Shown here one piece after another: positions 41,511 to 54,181 of a stretch of DNA of 64,000 bases. Position numbers and translations under genes: made by a program. The notes under the pieces are model-generated. The model worked only from the letters and a program-made list of their open reading frames with translations. It had not been told where the DNA came from and did no database searches. Every line of letters begins with the position of its first letter. The first letter of the stretch is position 1. Source of the stretch: Thuidium tamariscinum (taxonomy: Eukaryota; Streptophyta; Bryopsida; Hypnales; Thuidiaceae); NCBI GenBank assembly GCA_947034885.2, contig OX344750.2, forward strand, positions 43,076,821 through 43,140,820, written 5' to 3'.

Positions 41511-43780
41511 ATGGCGACGAAGAATTTCTTCGACTTGCTGGGGGACGACGAGAACGAGGACCCGGCGCAGGTGGTGGTGCGCGCGAATTCGCTCGCCGCC
41601 GCGGACGCGAAGCCGGCTTCTGGCGCCGCCAACGCGGCGACGAAGAAGCCGGCCGCGGCGGCCGCCAAGCTGCCGTCCAAGCCCGCCCCGCCATCGGAGG
41701 CTGGTACGTGTGTGTGTGTGTGTGGGATTGGCCGAGGAGGGTCGTGGCATTGGCTGGTCGGGGTCCCTCGGGGCGTGTCGCCATTGGCGTGGGAGTGTGT
41801 GGGTTGCGCGTCGGGGAGCTGGGTCGTGGCGAGTGGGGAGTGAGCGAGCGAGATTGTGCGCGTGGATTGCATGTCGGGTCGAGTTTTTGGCATGCGCGGA
41901 ATCGTGGCATTGGGCGTCGCGTGTCGTGTGCGATTGGTGTCGGCGTGGGAGTGCGTTCTGACTGTTTTTTTTGTTCGTTGTGTTCGTTCAGTGCGAGATG
42001 GTCCGCGGGGCCAGTATGATGGCTCTCGGGGCGGCCGCGGTGGTGGTCGCGGAGGACGTGGCGGTCGCGGTGACCGGGAAGGAGGTGGCCCCCGTGAGGG
42101 AGGAGGTTATAGAGAACGCGGCAGCTACAACAACGACCGCAATGTCGGCAGCACTCGCGACGCGGACGGTTTCGTGGGAGGTCGCGTTTCGCATGGCGAC
42201 AAGCCCGTGCGTATCGAGAACGGCGAAGGTCGTTCCTACGAGGGCGGTCGCAACAGAGGAGGTCGCGGTCGCGGATACGGCGAGGGTGACGAGCGCCCGC
42301 GCAGGCGCGAGTTTGACCGTCACAGCGGGAACCCTAGGGGGTGAGTTGCGGTCCCCATTTTGCGTGGTTTGGATTTGGTGCGTGCGTTTGATTTTCCGTG
42401 GGTTGTGGATTTTCTCTGGCGTGCTGCAAGGTCGTTCGTCTTTTCTGTTTGTGTTTTTCGGTGAGTGGAGTCCATTTGGTGCGCATAATCCTTGTGCTGA
42501 ATGTCCGAGCTCTTTTGCAGCAGGGCCTTGCATGAATGCGTGGCTGTGAATCGTATTTGAATTCCATTCTCTTACCTAGCGTCTTTCAGATATGAGACCG
42601 AAAAGAGAGCTGGTTCTGGCCGCGCTAACTGGGGAACGGACGTCGACCCAGCACTGATCCAGTAAGCCACACGGGGGGACCGACTCTGGAGTTCTGTGCT
42701 GTGATGGCTTCGGCTTTTTTCTGTGTGGAGTTGGCGGTCTTGTGCCTGCTGACCGTGTGTTCTTGGATTTTCAGGGAAACTGTAGAGGGCGTCAAGGAAG
42801 AGGAGAAGCCCGCCGTGGAAGGAGCCGCGGTCGACGAGAAGAAGCCCGAGCCCGAGCCGTCCGCGGAGGTGGCGGTGGAGGAAGGCGCAGCGGAGAAGAA
42901 GGAAGAGGACGAGGAGGACAATGTGAGGGCTCGTTTATTTCGTGTTCGACCGTCTTATGCGGGAGTTTGGACGGCAGTGTCGAGTCTGCGTTCTGGATGA
43001 TGAGGTGTCGCTTGTGAATGTGTGCAGGAGATGACTCTGGAGGAGTACGAGAAGGTATTGGAGGAGAAGCGCAAGAGCCTGGAAGCCGCCAAGGCCGCCG
43101 AGAGGAAGGTCGAGGTGGACAAGTCCTTCTCGAAGATGCAACTGGTGGACAACAAGAAGCGGGACGAGGACATCTTCATCAAGCTGGTGCGTGAACGAGG
43201 GATTTTGTTTGTATCTGAGGTTTTTTGTGTTTCTTGATGCGGGGTGCACGTTTCGTGGTTCGAGGCCTGGATTGTGGAGTCGCCGTTAATATGTGTGTTG
43301 TTTGCAGGGTCAGGACAAGGAGAAGGTGAAGAGGGAGGCCGCCGAAAGAGAGGAGAAGTCCCGCAAGGTAACGCTTGCGGGGTGCATTGTTTCGGGTTGT
43401 TTCCGAGGTTGCTCGATTTCGTGGGTCTCTTTTCGTTTTTTGCGTGCGTGAAGTGCAGTGCAGTGCGTCAGTTAGTGTGTGTGCTGAACTTGTTGCTGTT
43501 TGTGGTTGAGCAGCCCGTGAGCATCAACGAGTTCCTGAAGCCAGCCGAGGGTGAGAAGTACTACGGTCCTCCTTCGAACCGCGGTCGCGGAGGTCGCGGT
43601 GGTCGCGGCGACCGTCGTGAGGGTGGCGATCGCCGCGAAGGTGGTGGTCGCGGGGACCGTGAGTCGAGCCGCGGCGGTTTTGGCGGCGGTCGGTTCGGCG
43701 GCCGCGGCGGCGCTGGGGGAGGTGCATCGGCGCCGAAGATCGAGGACCAAGCGCAGTTCCCAACTTTGGGAGGCAAGTGA
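41511..43780 (+). CDS. RGGA: RGG-box RNA-binding protein, HABP4/SERBP1 family (RGGA-like), copy 1
   Basis: Cytoplasmic or ribosome-associated mRNA-binding protein. Exons: 41511-41703, 41992-42340, 42590-42661, 42775-42922, 43028-43186, 43308-43367 and 43514-43780, all GT/AG and in phase, giving 415 residues. The N-terminus MATKNFFDLLGDDENEDP is the Stm1-like start typical of plant RGGA proteins. A first RGG cluster occupies roughly residues 70-100. The HABP4/PAI-RBP1 core includes EFDRHSGNPRGYETEKRAGSG and NWGTDVD. A Glu/Lys-rich segment follows, then TLEEYEKVLEEKRK-SLEAAKAAERKVEVDK. A second RGG cluster and the terminal QFPTLGGK complete it. A (GT)n run lies at the start of intron 1. Arabidopsis RGGA is linked to stress tolerance and translation. 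A telobox upstream fits co-regulation with translation genes. Confidence 0.93.
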
Positions 43781-45452
43781 GCGAAGCTGTCCGACGGTGT
43801 GGGGGGAGGCAGCTGAGGATTTATGTGCAGGGAGGTGCCTGCAGTAATGACAAGCTGCCTGGGTTTGTTTAGGAAGTGTTTTGTCGATGTAACAAAGTGT
43901 AGTGTGGCAGGGTCCAGGAAGCTGCTGATAGATCACTTTAATCCTCTGTTTCTTATTTTTCTGCTTTTCTGCCAATCTGCCAGAGCCTCCCGGGTGTGGC
44001 CGAGGTGGATTTGCCAATCTTTAATGAGAAACTCCTTTTTAATGGTTAATTGTTAAGATGTGGTGTGGTCGGGGGGAGTGGCAATGGGGGCGACGTGATG
44101 GTTTTGAGTCCCCGGCGGGTGGGGTGGGGTTATGTAATGTAACGTTAGTGTAGGATGGGAGGGTGAACGTGACGTGCGCTTGTTAGGTCTGCTACTCCGT
44201 GTGGGGGATGGATGGATCGACCCCCATTTTCATTTGGAGGGTCAAGTGACGATCTTGGATCCTGGTGTTTCGATGAGATCGAATTGACTTGATGGATCTG
44301 ACCTGGACGTCAGTGTTCGTTTTTGCTATGTCGGTATGGACCGAAATGCCCTCGTAGCAATCGAGAATCGATCCTGGACGTTTGTTGAGAGTTTGATGAG
44401 AAGCAGGGACGATGGTTTCGGTTCCGCTTGACTGTGATCCGTGTGGTCGATCTGCTTGGATGTGGTGACGGTGGCGGTGTAAGGGACGGTTCTTGCTGAG
44501 GGCTTCTTGCTGTCGTAAGTTCGTGGGTTCTGAGAGCGGTTTTATAGCTTCGGAAGGCATATTCTTTCCCTTTTCCGGAGGCATCGAGTTCATTGCACAA
44601 TGGAAAGCTAGCGAGGTGCGAATCGCGGCGCGGGGAGGGTGAATACCCATCATGATAGAGGTGGATTGCTGTCGCAGATCCTGCTGATGAGTATGGGATG
44701 CAGGAAAGTGCAGCGGGGTCTGGTATTGCTCGGCAGCTTCCTGGTGAGTAACGTTTGGTATCGGGAAAGTAGATGCACGTGTCGGGATGTTCCGAAACGG
44801 CCTGGAATATTTGGTTACATGATGCTCTAGAAAAGTACTGGATTCCGATCCCCCCTTGACATTTCGTGAGGTCTGTGCACCACGTGAAACGTAGAGATTT
44901 CAGGTGGTGTTTGTGGGTGCACAGACCTTTGAATTCGTGCTGTCGGTCATGGCCATCTGGAGAATGGCACCGACACCAGCTGAATGGGTACAGGGGGGTA
45001 TCGCAATCTTAAATTCATTTGGAGGGAGTGTCCAGTGCTTCCCGAAATACGAAAGGAATGCAAGTTCCAACAGTTTGAAGAATTTGGAGCCACACCATTG
45101 GAGATAGTGGCAGATTGGGAAGGGGTCTGACGCCCTCCCCTTTCCCCTTCTGTCGCAGGCTTTGCTTTCGTTAGAATTTCGTTAACATGTTTGAAATGCT
45201 TGTTGTCTGAAGTCTTTGGAGATCTGGATAGAATGTCTTCACGTGTTCACTTCAACAGCATTGCAAGCTGCAAGGAGGGTGCAACAATGGGGATGCAAAA
45301 GGAAAGCCCAGATGATCAGTTACGTCTTTCAGGAGTGCTTACATCACCTTGGGAATCATGTAAACCCTAGAAGGATGCGGGGGTCCCTGTGGAAATCATC
45401 CCTTCTGAAACCGTGGGAATCATTGGCATTAGAAAAAGAAAAAGAAATCATT
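43781..45452. other. 3' region of RGGA copy 1
   Basis: Probable 3' UTR followed by non-coding DNA. The minus-strand ORF of 153 codons around 44192-44653 has no recognisable domain. The whole segment is duplicated exactly at 54983-56654. Confidence 0.45.
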
Positions 45453-45589
45453 TGAAGTCAAAGTATTGTAGAAGATCTTTACTTTCCACCCCTAATTTCG
45501 AGGATGAATAGTTGCATTTCTGTCCTATACAAGAGAATGCCTTGTCATTCATTTGACACTAAAAGTCCATAGTAGCAATCCCAGAACCC
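45453..45589. mobile_element. Diverged remnant of the piggyBac-like MITE
   Basis: GAAGTCAAAGTATTGTAGAAG and the following text match 4707-4838 of the intact copy with many substitutions, down to CCC near 45589. The left third of the element is missing. It predates the duplication, because the mirror arm carries the same remnant up to the breakpoint. Confidence 0.6.
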
Positions 45590-46391
45590 TTTTTTCTTGA
45601 ATTGCTGGAGGTCTATGACCGTGGTGGGTATGGAGCTTTATCCATGACCCCGAATTTCATTTGTAAAATTTGGATAATAAATTGACTTACAATTTGTTTG
45701 TATTTGTATATATGTATTTTTTTTTGTAGACTACCATTGGTGACACAATTGCTACTCAAATGGAAGACATAATGCTATATTTTATATATGTAAATGCTTA
45801 CAATTGCTAAGCACTTTAACGAAGTGTTGCATTCATGCAACTTTGTGTACAAGAAGTAAAAAAATTTGCAACTTTGTGTACAAAATTTTAATAAGACTTG
45901 CAACTTTGTGTGGAAGTAATATAATTTACAGATCCTAGCAGTGAATTCACATTACTATCTCTTTCTAAATGAAGAGAAATAAATACTGAAACTAAACTAA
46001 GTGCTACAATTCTAATGCATTGATTAGGGAATTGAACCCTCTATGACTGTCCAATTTGCAGTATCAATGTCCTACACACCACAAAACGTACAAACCACAT
46101 TAGAAAGTTAGTAAAAGAAAAGAACATGATGTCCTTTACGCCACGTTCCTGCCATTGTCCTCCACCAAGTTGCACAGTAAACTCCTGGAGTGAACTCCCT
46201 CAGCAGCTGCACCACTGCTGCTCCAAGTGACTTGTTGCCCACCGATAAGAACCAAGGCACCACCACTGGTCGTTGAAGCTTGAAGTCAAGTATAACTTGA
46301 ATGGAAGAGCTAGCTTAACCTCATGAAAACTAAAAAAAACAAGTAGCCTTGGAGGATACTGTTGCATGTCTTCTAGTCTGCTACAGCTACT
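45590..46391. other. Intergenic DNA between RGGA copy 1 and the hAT relic
   Basis: AT-rich. A short direct repeat, AACTTTGTGTACAA or a close variant, occurs about three times near 45838-45915. The 3' end of the hAT element should lie in here, but I could not identify its terminal inverted repeat. Confidence 0.35.
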
Positions 46392-47149
46392 TCAAATGTC
46401 CCCTTGCCGATCAGACTTCACAGCACTTTTCCAAGACTCAATTGCATCCTTGTAGGGAAAATTGTAAAGTGAAAAGTACCTTTGCCCAAACATGCGCACA
46501 ACAAGGGACAAATGCTTCCCTAATCTATTCCTTTGGCAAGATTTAAGGAATTTTAGAGTGGAAAAACATCTCTCATCTTCTACAGAGCCAAGAACAAGGC
46601 AGCAACCAATTTCAACAAGTTTGAAATATTCAGATATAAGCTTACTCAAATGCCGTGATTAGGAGAGCTTCCGCCAATGCTTCAGGACAGGGTTAATGTC
46701 GAAAGGGGGTCCACATGTTGCCTCAGAATTAGCCTTCATTGTGACCTTGAAAAGGCGTGCTTGGTTATCGAGATTGGACGTTGATAGCATCTCCGGGACA
46801 GTATACTGTTTGCCACCATCGGAGAAAGGCTGCCCTTTGTCAAGAACCTTGGCAACAGAATAGAAGTTCTTCAGAACCAGCAAGTGCTTTGCAAAACTCT
46901 CTTTAGCCCCCTCCTGGCGCCAGTACTGCAAGTAAATGATCCCGAAAGCGTCAAGGAGATCCTGTTGCAGGAACCTCCTATCAAGCTCATCACACAAACA
47001 TTGAGCAATCTCTGTAGTGTCAAGACAAGGGCTATTAGAAAATCAGCGGTTCATGTATTTGCATAAAGGACTATCAATTTGCACAATGACAAAGCCACTT
47101 AGAGCAACAACACTTTTGGCAAACAATTTAGAAGAGAAGAGATTAGGAA

Positions 47150-47335
47150 TAAGAAACTGAACCCATGAATCAGGCACCAAAAAGCCATGAATCAGCCACC
47201 ACAAACTGAACCCATGAATCAGCTTCAGAAACTGAACATATGAATCAGACACCACTCACACCACAAACTGAATCCATGAATCAGCTCCACAAACTGAACC
47301 TATGAATCAGACACCGCAGAGCTACCACAAAGCTA
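47150..47335. repeat. Minisatellite, units of about 23-45 bp
   Basis: Imperfect tandem copies of CACAAACTGAACCCATGAAT(CAG) and shortened forms, about six in 185 bp, inside the intron of the hAT relic. Confidence 0.75.
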
Positions 47336-47498
47336 GACCAAAAAAAAAATGGGCAGCTAATAAAACCATCACAAAGTCACCTTCAAGAAGGAAAAAAAAT
47401 GGGAAGCTTATAGAACCACCGCAGGAGTTGACAAATCCACCATAGGAACCGATTAAACCACCACAGGAGCTGAAAGACGATCAAAAAAATGGGGAACT

Positions 47499-48199
47499 CG
47501 GTGAATGCAAGAAACACTTGTACTATTTGTTGCGTTTGGCTGATTTTTTCGGGAGCACTTTAAAATTAAAAAAATAATTTTTAAAAAGTTTAAAAAATAA
47601 GACTAATGAAAAAACCTTTAAGATGAAGAAAACTACCGAAGGAAATTTGTTAAAAAAATCTCTAAGTAGGAGAACTTGAAAAGTGCCAAACCTCAAGAAA
47701 ATACATACTTTGATGTTTTTATTAGTAAAAAATAGAATAAAAATTGGCCATTTGCAAAAACTTTATAGAGATGGTTATTAATCAAAAAAATCACCAAAAT
47801 CACTTTTTACATGTTTCCAAAAAAATGTAGAAAGAGGCTCACTTTGTGGACTTGTACACCATGTAAAAATAACTTTTTTTGAAATCCCTTTGCATTAAAG
47901 CTAGAAGTCTACTAGAAGACCACTTCATCCAAATTTGAGCTCAAAATCATTAAAGAAAGGTACTCAATAGTACTAAAAACCTCCAAAATGGCATTTGTGA
48001 CATTCAATCACTAGTACTATTTAAATAGTAATTAATTTTTGAAAATTATGAAAAAATTACGCAAAGTGTATGATAGTCATCAGTACCTTTTCTAGAAATT
48101 TCGAATCATTTCAAGTTAAAATGCAAAAGTTATGGCCAAAAAATAGATCAGCACATGCCGTGTGACAGAAAATAGTACAAGTGTTTCTTGCATTCACCC
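47499..48199. mobile_element. Non-autonomous DNA transposon, family M4, copy 2 (4-bp TSD AACT)
   Basis: The left end CGGTGAATGCAAGAAACACT and the right end, reverse-complemented as GGGTGAATGCAAGAAACACT, form a terminal inverted repeat of about 28 bp. AACT flanks both sides (47495-47498 and 48200-48203). The interior matches 28080-28813 in the opposite orientation. It lies within the intron of the hAT relic. Confidence 0.82.
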
Positions 48200-50397
48200 A
48201 ACTGTAAAACCACCATACATCAGAAGACTAGCAGCAGCTTATCCACTTCTTCCTACCGAACCAGACAAACAACTACAGATCGGACTTCAAAGAACAGCCT
48301 CCTATCAAACTTTGCAAACCCACGCCATCAACCAAAACGAACTAAGAACTCGAAATACGACTCCCCAGCAAATTCAAACATGGCATTTGTAACCAACAAA
48401 AAACCCAAGTATTCACAAAATGACGTCAAAACTGCCGTTGTTGGATCACTGTTCCACAGTGACACTCCATTCGATCCTACTGCAATACTAAGGCACACAT
48501 GGCCAAAGATAAGTCTACAAATCATGTACTAAGTAATCATGTATTAAGTAATGCAAGGCACATACAAAAAAAAAGACATGAAGACAGATGGTGAACCACA
48601 ACTGAAATTCAAAAAACAAAGAAAAAGCAAAGAAAGGGAAGTGCAGAACTTCACCTGAAAACTGCCACTCTATGTTGTCCTGTAGTTGATGGAATTGCTC
48701 TTGGGTGACAAACAGGTGGTTACCTGTTTCTTTGTCATAGCATCTCGCATATATATGCAAGTGTTCGATTTCAAACAGTAGGTGGCAAATACCACTGTCT
48801 CCAGAAAGAGGACGCCACTGCATGGGGATATTGGCACAGGACAGAGATACTAGATCACTATAGCACTGAATATCGACCTTGTTATACGATGTGTTGCCGT
48901 TGAGGAACATTCTGGCAAGTTCTGCTTGGCATAACTTCAATGCCGACATGAAGTCACAAATGAAAATATCACGAGCCTGAGAAAGCTTGATCAAGGAATG
49001 AACACAGCCAATGAGAGAAGCAACTCAATGTCAGCCAACATGTCAAAGTTATCAGCAGCTCCAACAGTTGGTTTGTGTCCAGGAACGGCAGTCATATTGG
49101 CCCCCATCTTCACTAAGAGGGCCCGATATTCAGACAAAATTCGAGTAGCAGGACTTTTCATTGAAATCCAACGAGTTTCCACGTTTCTTACCATCGTGTT
49201 TCCTTTAGTTTCCATGAGATCAGCCAACCTCTGCAACTCAGCATGGTACTTGTTGCTTCAGCAGAAATAGGAGTAAACGGACTGAAACAGGTTCTCTAAC
49301 CGAGATACCATCGGGAATTTGGACATAGTCTCAACAACGAGATTCAAGCGATGAGACACATAACTAGCACCGATAAGATATGGCACCCATTTCTCATGAA
49401 TCTGGGTTGTAACTCTAGTTTTCAATCCCTGAAACGTGCTGACCCCGTCAGCGCCGAAACAAACCAATTTCGAAGCGATCTCCTTACGAGGCAAACCGCC
49501 CTCCCCAATCAGAGCATGCATAATGACGTCAGTTAAGTAGTCCGTAGTACCGCTCTCTACAATATACGATAGGTGCAAAAGGTGCGGTAGCCTCTCCCAA
49601 CTATCCATAGCATACACATGGACGCCCAACCAAGAGGTGTTGTCTTCGGTAGTAACATCATCAACGCTAATCGATATAATGTTCGCAGACTGAACAACCT
49701 GAAGAGAAGCCAGAACTGATGCATGCAAGTGCTCACTCATCTCCCATCCCGTACTCTCAGACCAGTGTTTGCGGGGGAGATGTTTTACCTTCAGCTGCTG
49801 AAGCAACTGTTGTTGACGTTTGTAGTCACACATTAGACGGCCATGTACAAGAATATGAAATAAGGTTGAGAATTGAACTCCCTTTTTCTTGACATCACCT
49901 TCCAAACCTCTAAGGAGTTGCTCAACGACAATGCTTGCCTGCTTTTGGCCGGCCCAAAGCTTGCACAGTTGCGTGTGCCTACAGTCACGCTTCATGAAGA
50001 CGTCGCCCTTCTTCAAGTGGGACTCAGGAACGCCATCTTCTTTGCAGGTCCGCTTGCCCTCATGTTTTTCCAAGTTGTCCAGTTTCGGCACCATGACTTT
50101 GCGCCTCCCAATAATACTCGTGCAACTGCGGCAGACTACTCCAACGACATCGCCTTCAGAATTGAACTCGCCTTCAACCCAGGCAAACTTACAAGCCCAT
50201 ACTTCTTGCCATCGGCGTGTGACAGTACTGGAACCAATCTTTGCCTTCTTGCGACCCGTTGTTGCCACCGATTTCGATCTCTTCGCTGCTGCCAAGTTCA
50301 TGTCGCCCTCGATTGTGTTGACAGCAATTGGAGATTGCATTGTCAATTCTGAAGGTGGGCAATCGTAAGTGGGAGGATGCAGCGCGGCCTCCTCCAA

Positions 50398-51517
50398 CTA
50401 CGTTTGAGACACATGGGTGAGGCTCGGAGTCATGTACTTGCCAATCCCGCTGGTATTTCGGCTAGAGTTGAAGGTTCTCACTCGAAAGATCTCTGGTAAT
50501 TTGAGTGGAGGCACCATGAGATCGACACCAAATCCTGTAGTCCTACGCCCACACACCCCATGCCAACAAATGCACAGCAGAGCAAAACCACACAAAATCG
50601 GAAGCAGATCAAGGAAATGGAAATCGAAGTACAATAGCACACCAGTACACCAGAACTCCACAAGCGCGTGTCGATCCTCACTCCTCAACAACAATGGCAA
50701 ATTGGAAAGCAGATCCAACACTTAAGAAACAAACAAGGCATGAACACAAAATGCAAAGAGAAGCTGAAACTCAAAGAGTGGCGGAAAGTGAAACCACCAT
50801 CGCTTAAATGTGCAATGTCGATTGCCAAAAGCTCCAAGGATCCGTTCTGTGACTTCTGTCACCGCCTCCAATTCTAATTCAAAAAGTATAGTGAATGCAA
50901 GAATCAGGAGATTGTCAAGGTTTGCAACCTTGAGTCCTCCAAATCTCTCAAATTCCACAGATATTTGGAAGTGGCATAGCGATGCAGTGCACCAAGTGCA
51001 CCTAATTCTCAAATTGGCGCTGTAGCATTGAAATTCAAGAATGCAGGTAATGCGGGAAACAATTTTTTTGAAAACCAGGATGATGACGAGAATCCAAGGC
51101 ACGGATCCCGAAGGTGGAGGACAAAAAAGAAGGGATGCGATGGCACCACGAAAGCAGGAATAGTAAATATGAAGCAAGTACTCGAAGGCAGGACTTAATG
51201 CGAAACTGTGATTGCAAATGGAGGGGGAAGATCCTAACCCCCCTCCCCAAACACTACAAATGAAAACCCTAAGCTCACAAACAACAGCCCTACGATCCAG
51301 CCGCCGGGCGAACTCATCGACGGTCACCGATGTGCCACGGCTCCCGGATGAAAAGGAATTTGCAGTTGTGCACTATTCGTCCAGTGGATGAATATCTGAA
51401 TCTGCAACATTCTGGGCAGTGATCCCGAAGATTTTGCTCAAAATCTATTTCCAGAAGACATTTTGACAATGTACATTTTGCACATGTCCCTGGAAGGTAG
51501 AAATCTGGCGCAATATA
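50398..51517. other. Upstream region of the hAT relic
   Basis: Balanced base composition and minus-strand ORFs of up to 201 codons without a recognisable domain. It is probably the 5' non-coding part of the hAT element and its flank. I could not locate the terminal inverted repeat or an 8-bp target duplication. Confidence 0.35.
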
Positions 51518-52252
51518 GGGTCATTGCAAGAAACGGTGGTCCTATTCTCCGTCACAATGGGAGTGACGTCATTCTTTTCTGCTATAACTTTTGAATAAAA
51601 ATATTCGAGAATATGAAATAATTATTGGACCTCTCTAACTTGATGGTTTTTACATCCCTTATTTTTCAGAAATTAAAAAAAATCATTTTATATTTAAAAT
51701 TAATTTTTGTTAATTCGTCACAAACTAAGGTTTAGGGGTTTTTACTACGTTAGGAGTACCCAAATTTAATGATCTAAAGTTGAAATTTTCATGGTTCATT
51801 TGCGTAGTAGCAAAGTATATTCCTACCAAAGAGAATCTAAAAATATATTATTTTATGTCCTCCACATGCATGTAAACAACACTCCAATTGCACGCAATTC
51901 TTGACCATTGACAATAGTACTAAGATTATTTTTTTGGTGAAATCTCATCACCATCAACTCTTCTCAAATGGCCAATTTTTAGATTTGAGAAAAAGAGCTT
52001 TTCCTATTTTTTACAAATTAAAATGTAATTATGTCCACTTTCATGAGATTTTCCACTTTTCTAGTTCTCTTACTTAGAGAATTTTCCTAACGTTTTCCTC
52101 CATAGGGTACCTTCTTCTTTAAGGTGTGTACATTGTACATATTTTTCATATTTTTTAAAAATTGTTTTTCTAATTAAATAGTACTCCTAAAGAAAAAGGG
52201 GGAGTACTATTGAAACGCTACGCTTTTTGAACGCCGTTTCTTGCAATGACCC
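51518..52252. mobile_element. Non-autonomous DNA transposon, family M4 subgroup, copy 3 (4-bp TSD TATA)
   Basis: The ends GGGTCATTGCAAGAAACGG and, reverse-complemented, GGGTCATTGCAAGAAACGG match exactly. TATA flanks both sides (51514-51517 and 52253-52256). Length (735 bp) and internal plan, with inverted AGTACT-type blocks near both subterminal regions, match the other two copies. The sequence is clearly diverged, so it is a separate subfamily. Confidence 0.82.
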
Positions 52253-52275
52253 TATAGCTAGTTTTGGAATCACTG

Positions 52276-52956
52276 GTCCATAGTGTCTTTCCTAGGATAA
52301 TCCGTAAGTTGTTTTGGATGTCTTTGAATATGTTTACAGAATGCCATAGGAGGTGTATACAACCTTGTTTAAGATTGATTTAAGTCTTTTGATTATGGTG
52401 TGTACTTCTTAATTGTATTGGACATGTTGCTAATTTCATAAATATTGTGAGGCTTCAGGCTCTTCAATTTTGAACTTTGCATACACATATATTGTAATGG
52501 AAGTACCTTGCTTGTTTTGCATTATTAAACAATGACCTTCATTTGCAAAAGGACACGGAACAAGATAAATTAATCAATATAGGTTTTGGTTAGTTTAGTA
52601 GGAAATAACCTTCACAACTAGTCATAAAACCTTGAAAAACCAAATTGCACATTCAGCTTCAAAAATACACCCATAAAATGATTTCAATCCCAAATTTCAT
52701 TAGATTCAACACAAGAATTGAGGGGGAGTGAAAACAAAGCAATGCTTCAACCTATTCATGTCATTAGATTCAACACAAGAATTGAGGGGTGAAAACAAAG
52801 TGGCGCTTCATCCTACTCATATTGTGGTCCTCAAATGCAGTACAACAATTGTAAGTGCAGGAAACCAATGTACTCAATCATTGGCAATGCATACACAAGA
52901 GACAAACATGTATACACAACGATCAAGTGGTGCTCGTATTTTCTAATGAAGACAAC
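52276..52956 (+). repeat. Inner inverted repeat S, left copy
   Basis: Imperfect reverse complement of 54182-54870, differing by scattered substitutions and small indels. This pair is therefore older than the RGGA arms. The homology begins at GTCCATA, which is also the last text of the RGGA arm at 54864-54870. Interior peptides are not conserved, so it is not coding. Confidence 0.75.
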
Positions 52957-54181
52957 CTTATAGAAATTTTTTTTAAATTTTTATTTTATTATTATTATTA
53001 TTATTTATTGTGATTGTTCCGATTATTGGGAGGAAGCCTAAAGCATTTTGCAAAACGCCCTTCTAATCCTTGAAAAAACATCTAATCCTATAGTTTACGA
53101 ACTTCATGTATAAGGCATTGCCATAAAAGGAAGGCATTTTACGATAGAAAGAACCAATGGGGATGGCGGAGCCCAATAAAGAGGCGTTTTATATTGCAAA
53201 ATGTCTATCAATAAGGGACACAACCAAATGTAAATCACAAGCAAGAAATTGGACTTGGATGAAGAAACAAAGTTGGATGAAGAATCCGTAATGTTGGATT
53301 ACACGGGCAGATTTTTTGAAAATGGTTTATGGTATAAACAATGACTTTTTTCACCAAGAACTTCTCAAGGACAATGGGAAAGACTTGGAAAGATCTTTTG
53401 ATCTTTATTTTGTCAATATGGATTTTGGACAAAGAGCATGGGTCAACTCTCGACTTTTATGACCTCATGTGAGTGTAATTCCAATGATTCCGTCAAAGAA
53501 GTGCTCCACGAAATTAGAAGAAGAAAATAAAGTCATAAAGAAAATTATTCCAACAAATGTCAATTGGATTTAGTACAAGATGAAAGATTTGTGCAACCTA
53601 GGACTTTCTAAGGTACAAAGTAACCTTGAGAAAATGTATGTAAAAATCTCAATCTAGTCCATTGAAAACCTTCATATCATAGTCCATAAAATGCAAAAAA
53701 ATTCAAACTCTTAGTATTATTAAATAATTGTGATCATTTAAAAGATTTTGTACTATTGTTTGTCTGATTCATAACATTGTTTTTATTTTCATCTTTATAC
53801 TTCCAATTTCAGTCCTGCTATGCTAAATTCAAAATCAAAAACTTTCTTTTCATTAGAATGTATTTGCTCATATCTTCCTCTTTATAGAACCAAAATGAAA
53901 ATGAAATTAGGTAAATAAAAACTTTTCCAACATTACTCTTCAAAAGTTGTGAAAATTACATTCAGAATTGAGTACTAATTGTTATTTTTTTGTCCACTAA
54001 GTTCAAACCTCTCACAAAACCTTATCCTCTATTATTTTCTTAGTAATAGTTCAAACAGTATAGATCAAAGCTTTAAATGTAAAATAAAATAAAATCTTCT
54101 AAAGAAAGCATATTGAGAATATATTATTGTTACCCAGAAATTGTGATAACCCTAGAATCAAAGCTTTACAATTATGTCGGA
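52957..54181. other. Spacer between the two S copies, with dispersed repeat copy 2
   Basis: An (ATT)n microsatellite lies at about 52981-53007. The stretch 53330-53640 resembles 14505-15000 (for example GACCTCATGTGAGTGTAATT), a second copy of that dispersed repeat. The rest is AT-rich with no gene. Confidence 0.5.

Larger units (their letters stand above)
41245..45571 (+). repeat. Left arm of the 4,327-bp RGGA inverted duplication
   Basis: Reverse complement of 54864-59190 without indels: every paired position sums to 100435 and all ORFs recur with identical translation. It carries 265 bp of the leader, the whole RGGA gene and 1.8 kb of 3' sequence, ending inside a piggyBac-like MITE remnant. 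Here the MITE text continues past the arm end at 45571, so this copy keeps the ancestral arrangement at that edge. Confidence 0.95.
46392..50397 (-). pseudogene. Decayed hAT-superfamily transposase gene
   Basis: Plain DNA-transposon gene on the minus strand. From 50397: a Cys/His cluster (VVCRSC...KHEGKRTC) like a BED-type finger, then the RNase-H-like core with SVDDVTTEDNTSWLG and LVCFGADG, HRLNLVVETM, NVETRWISM, and finally the hAT C-terminal dimerisation segment SVEDERCFSTLKFLKSCQRN around 46540-46590. A GT/AG intron of 1.64 kb (48654-47012) holds a 0.7-kb transposon and a minisatellite. The frame is broken by a TGA at about 49258-49260, a shift near 48991 and a TAA at 46659-46661, so it is inactive. 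Element ends were not found. The gene fills the space between the two RGGA arms. Confidence 0.8.

Noticed and set aside
41335-41910. Long overlapping ORFs on the opposite strand of both RGGA genes
   Set aside because: They are shadows of GC-rich RGG and Ala-rich coding sequence; the spliced RGGA model explains the region.
44192-44653. 153-codon minus-strand ORF downstream of RGGA (and its mirror at 55782-56243)
   Set aside because: No recognisable domain, start context or splice partner; it lies in the probable 3' region and is doubled only because the arm is doubled.
50722-51327. 201-codon minus-strand ORF upstream of the hAT relic
   Set aside because: No domain or motif and a composition unlike the hAT exons; probably non-coding.
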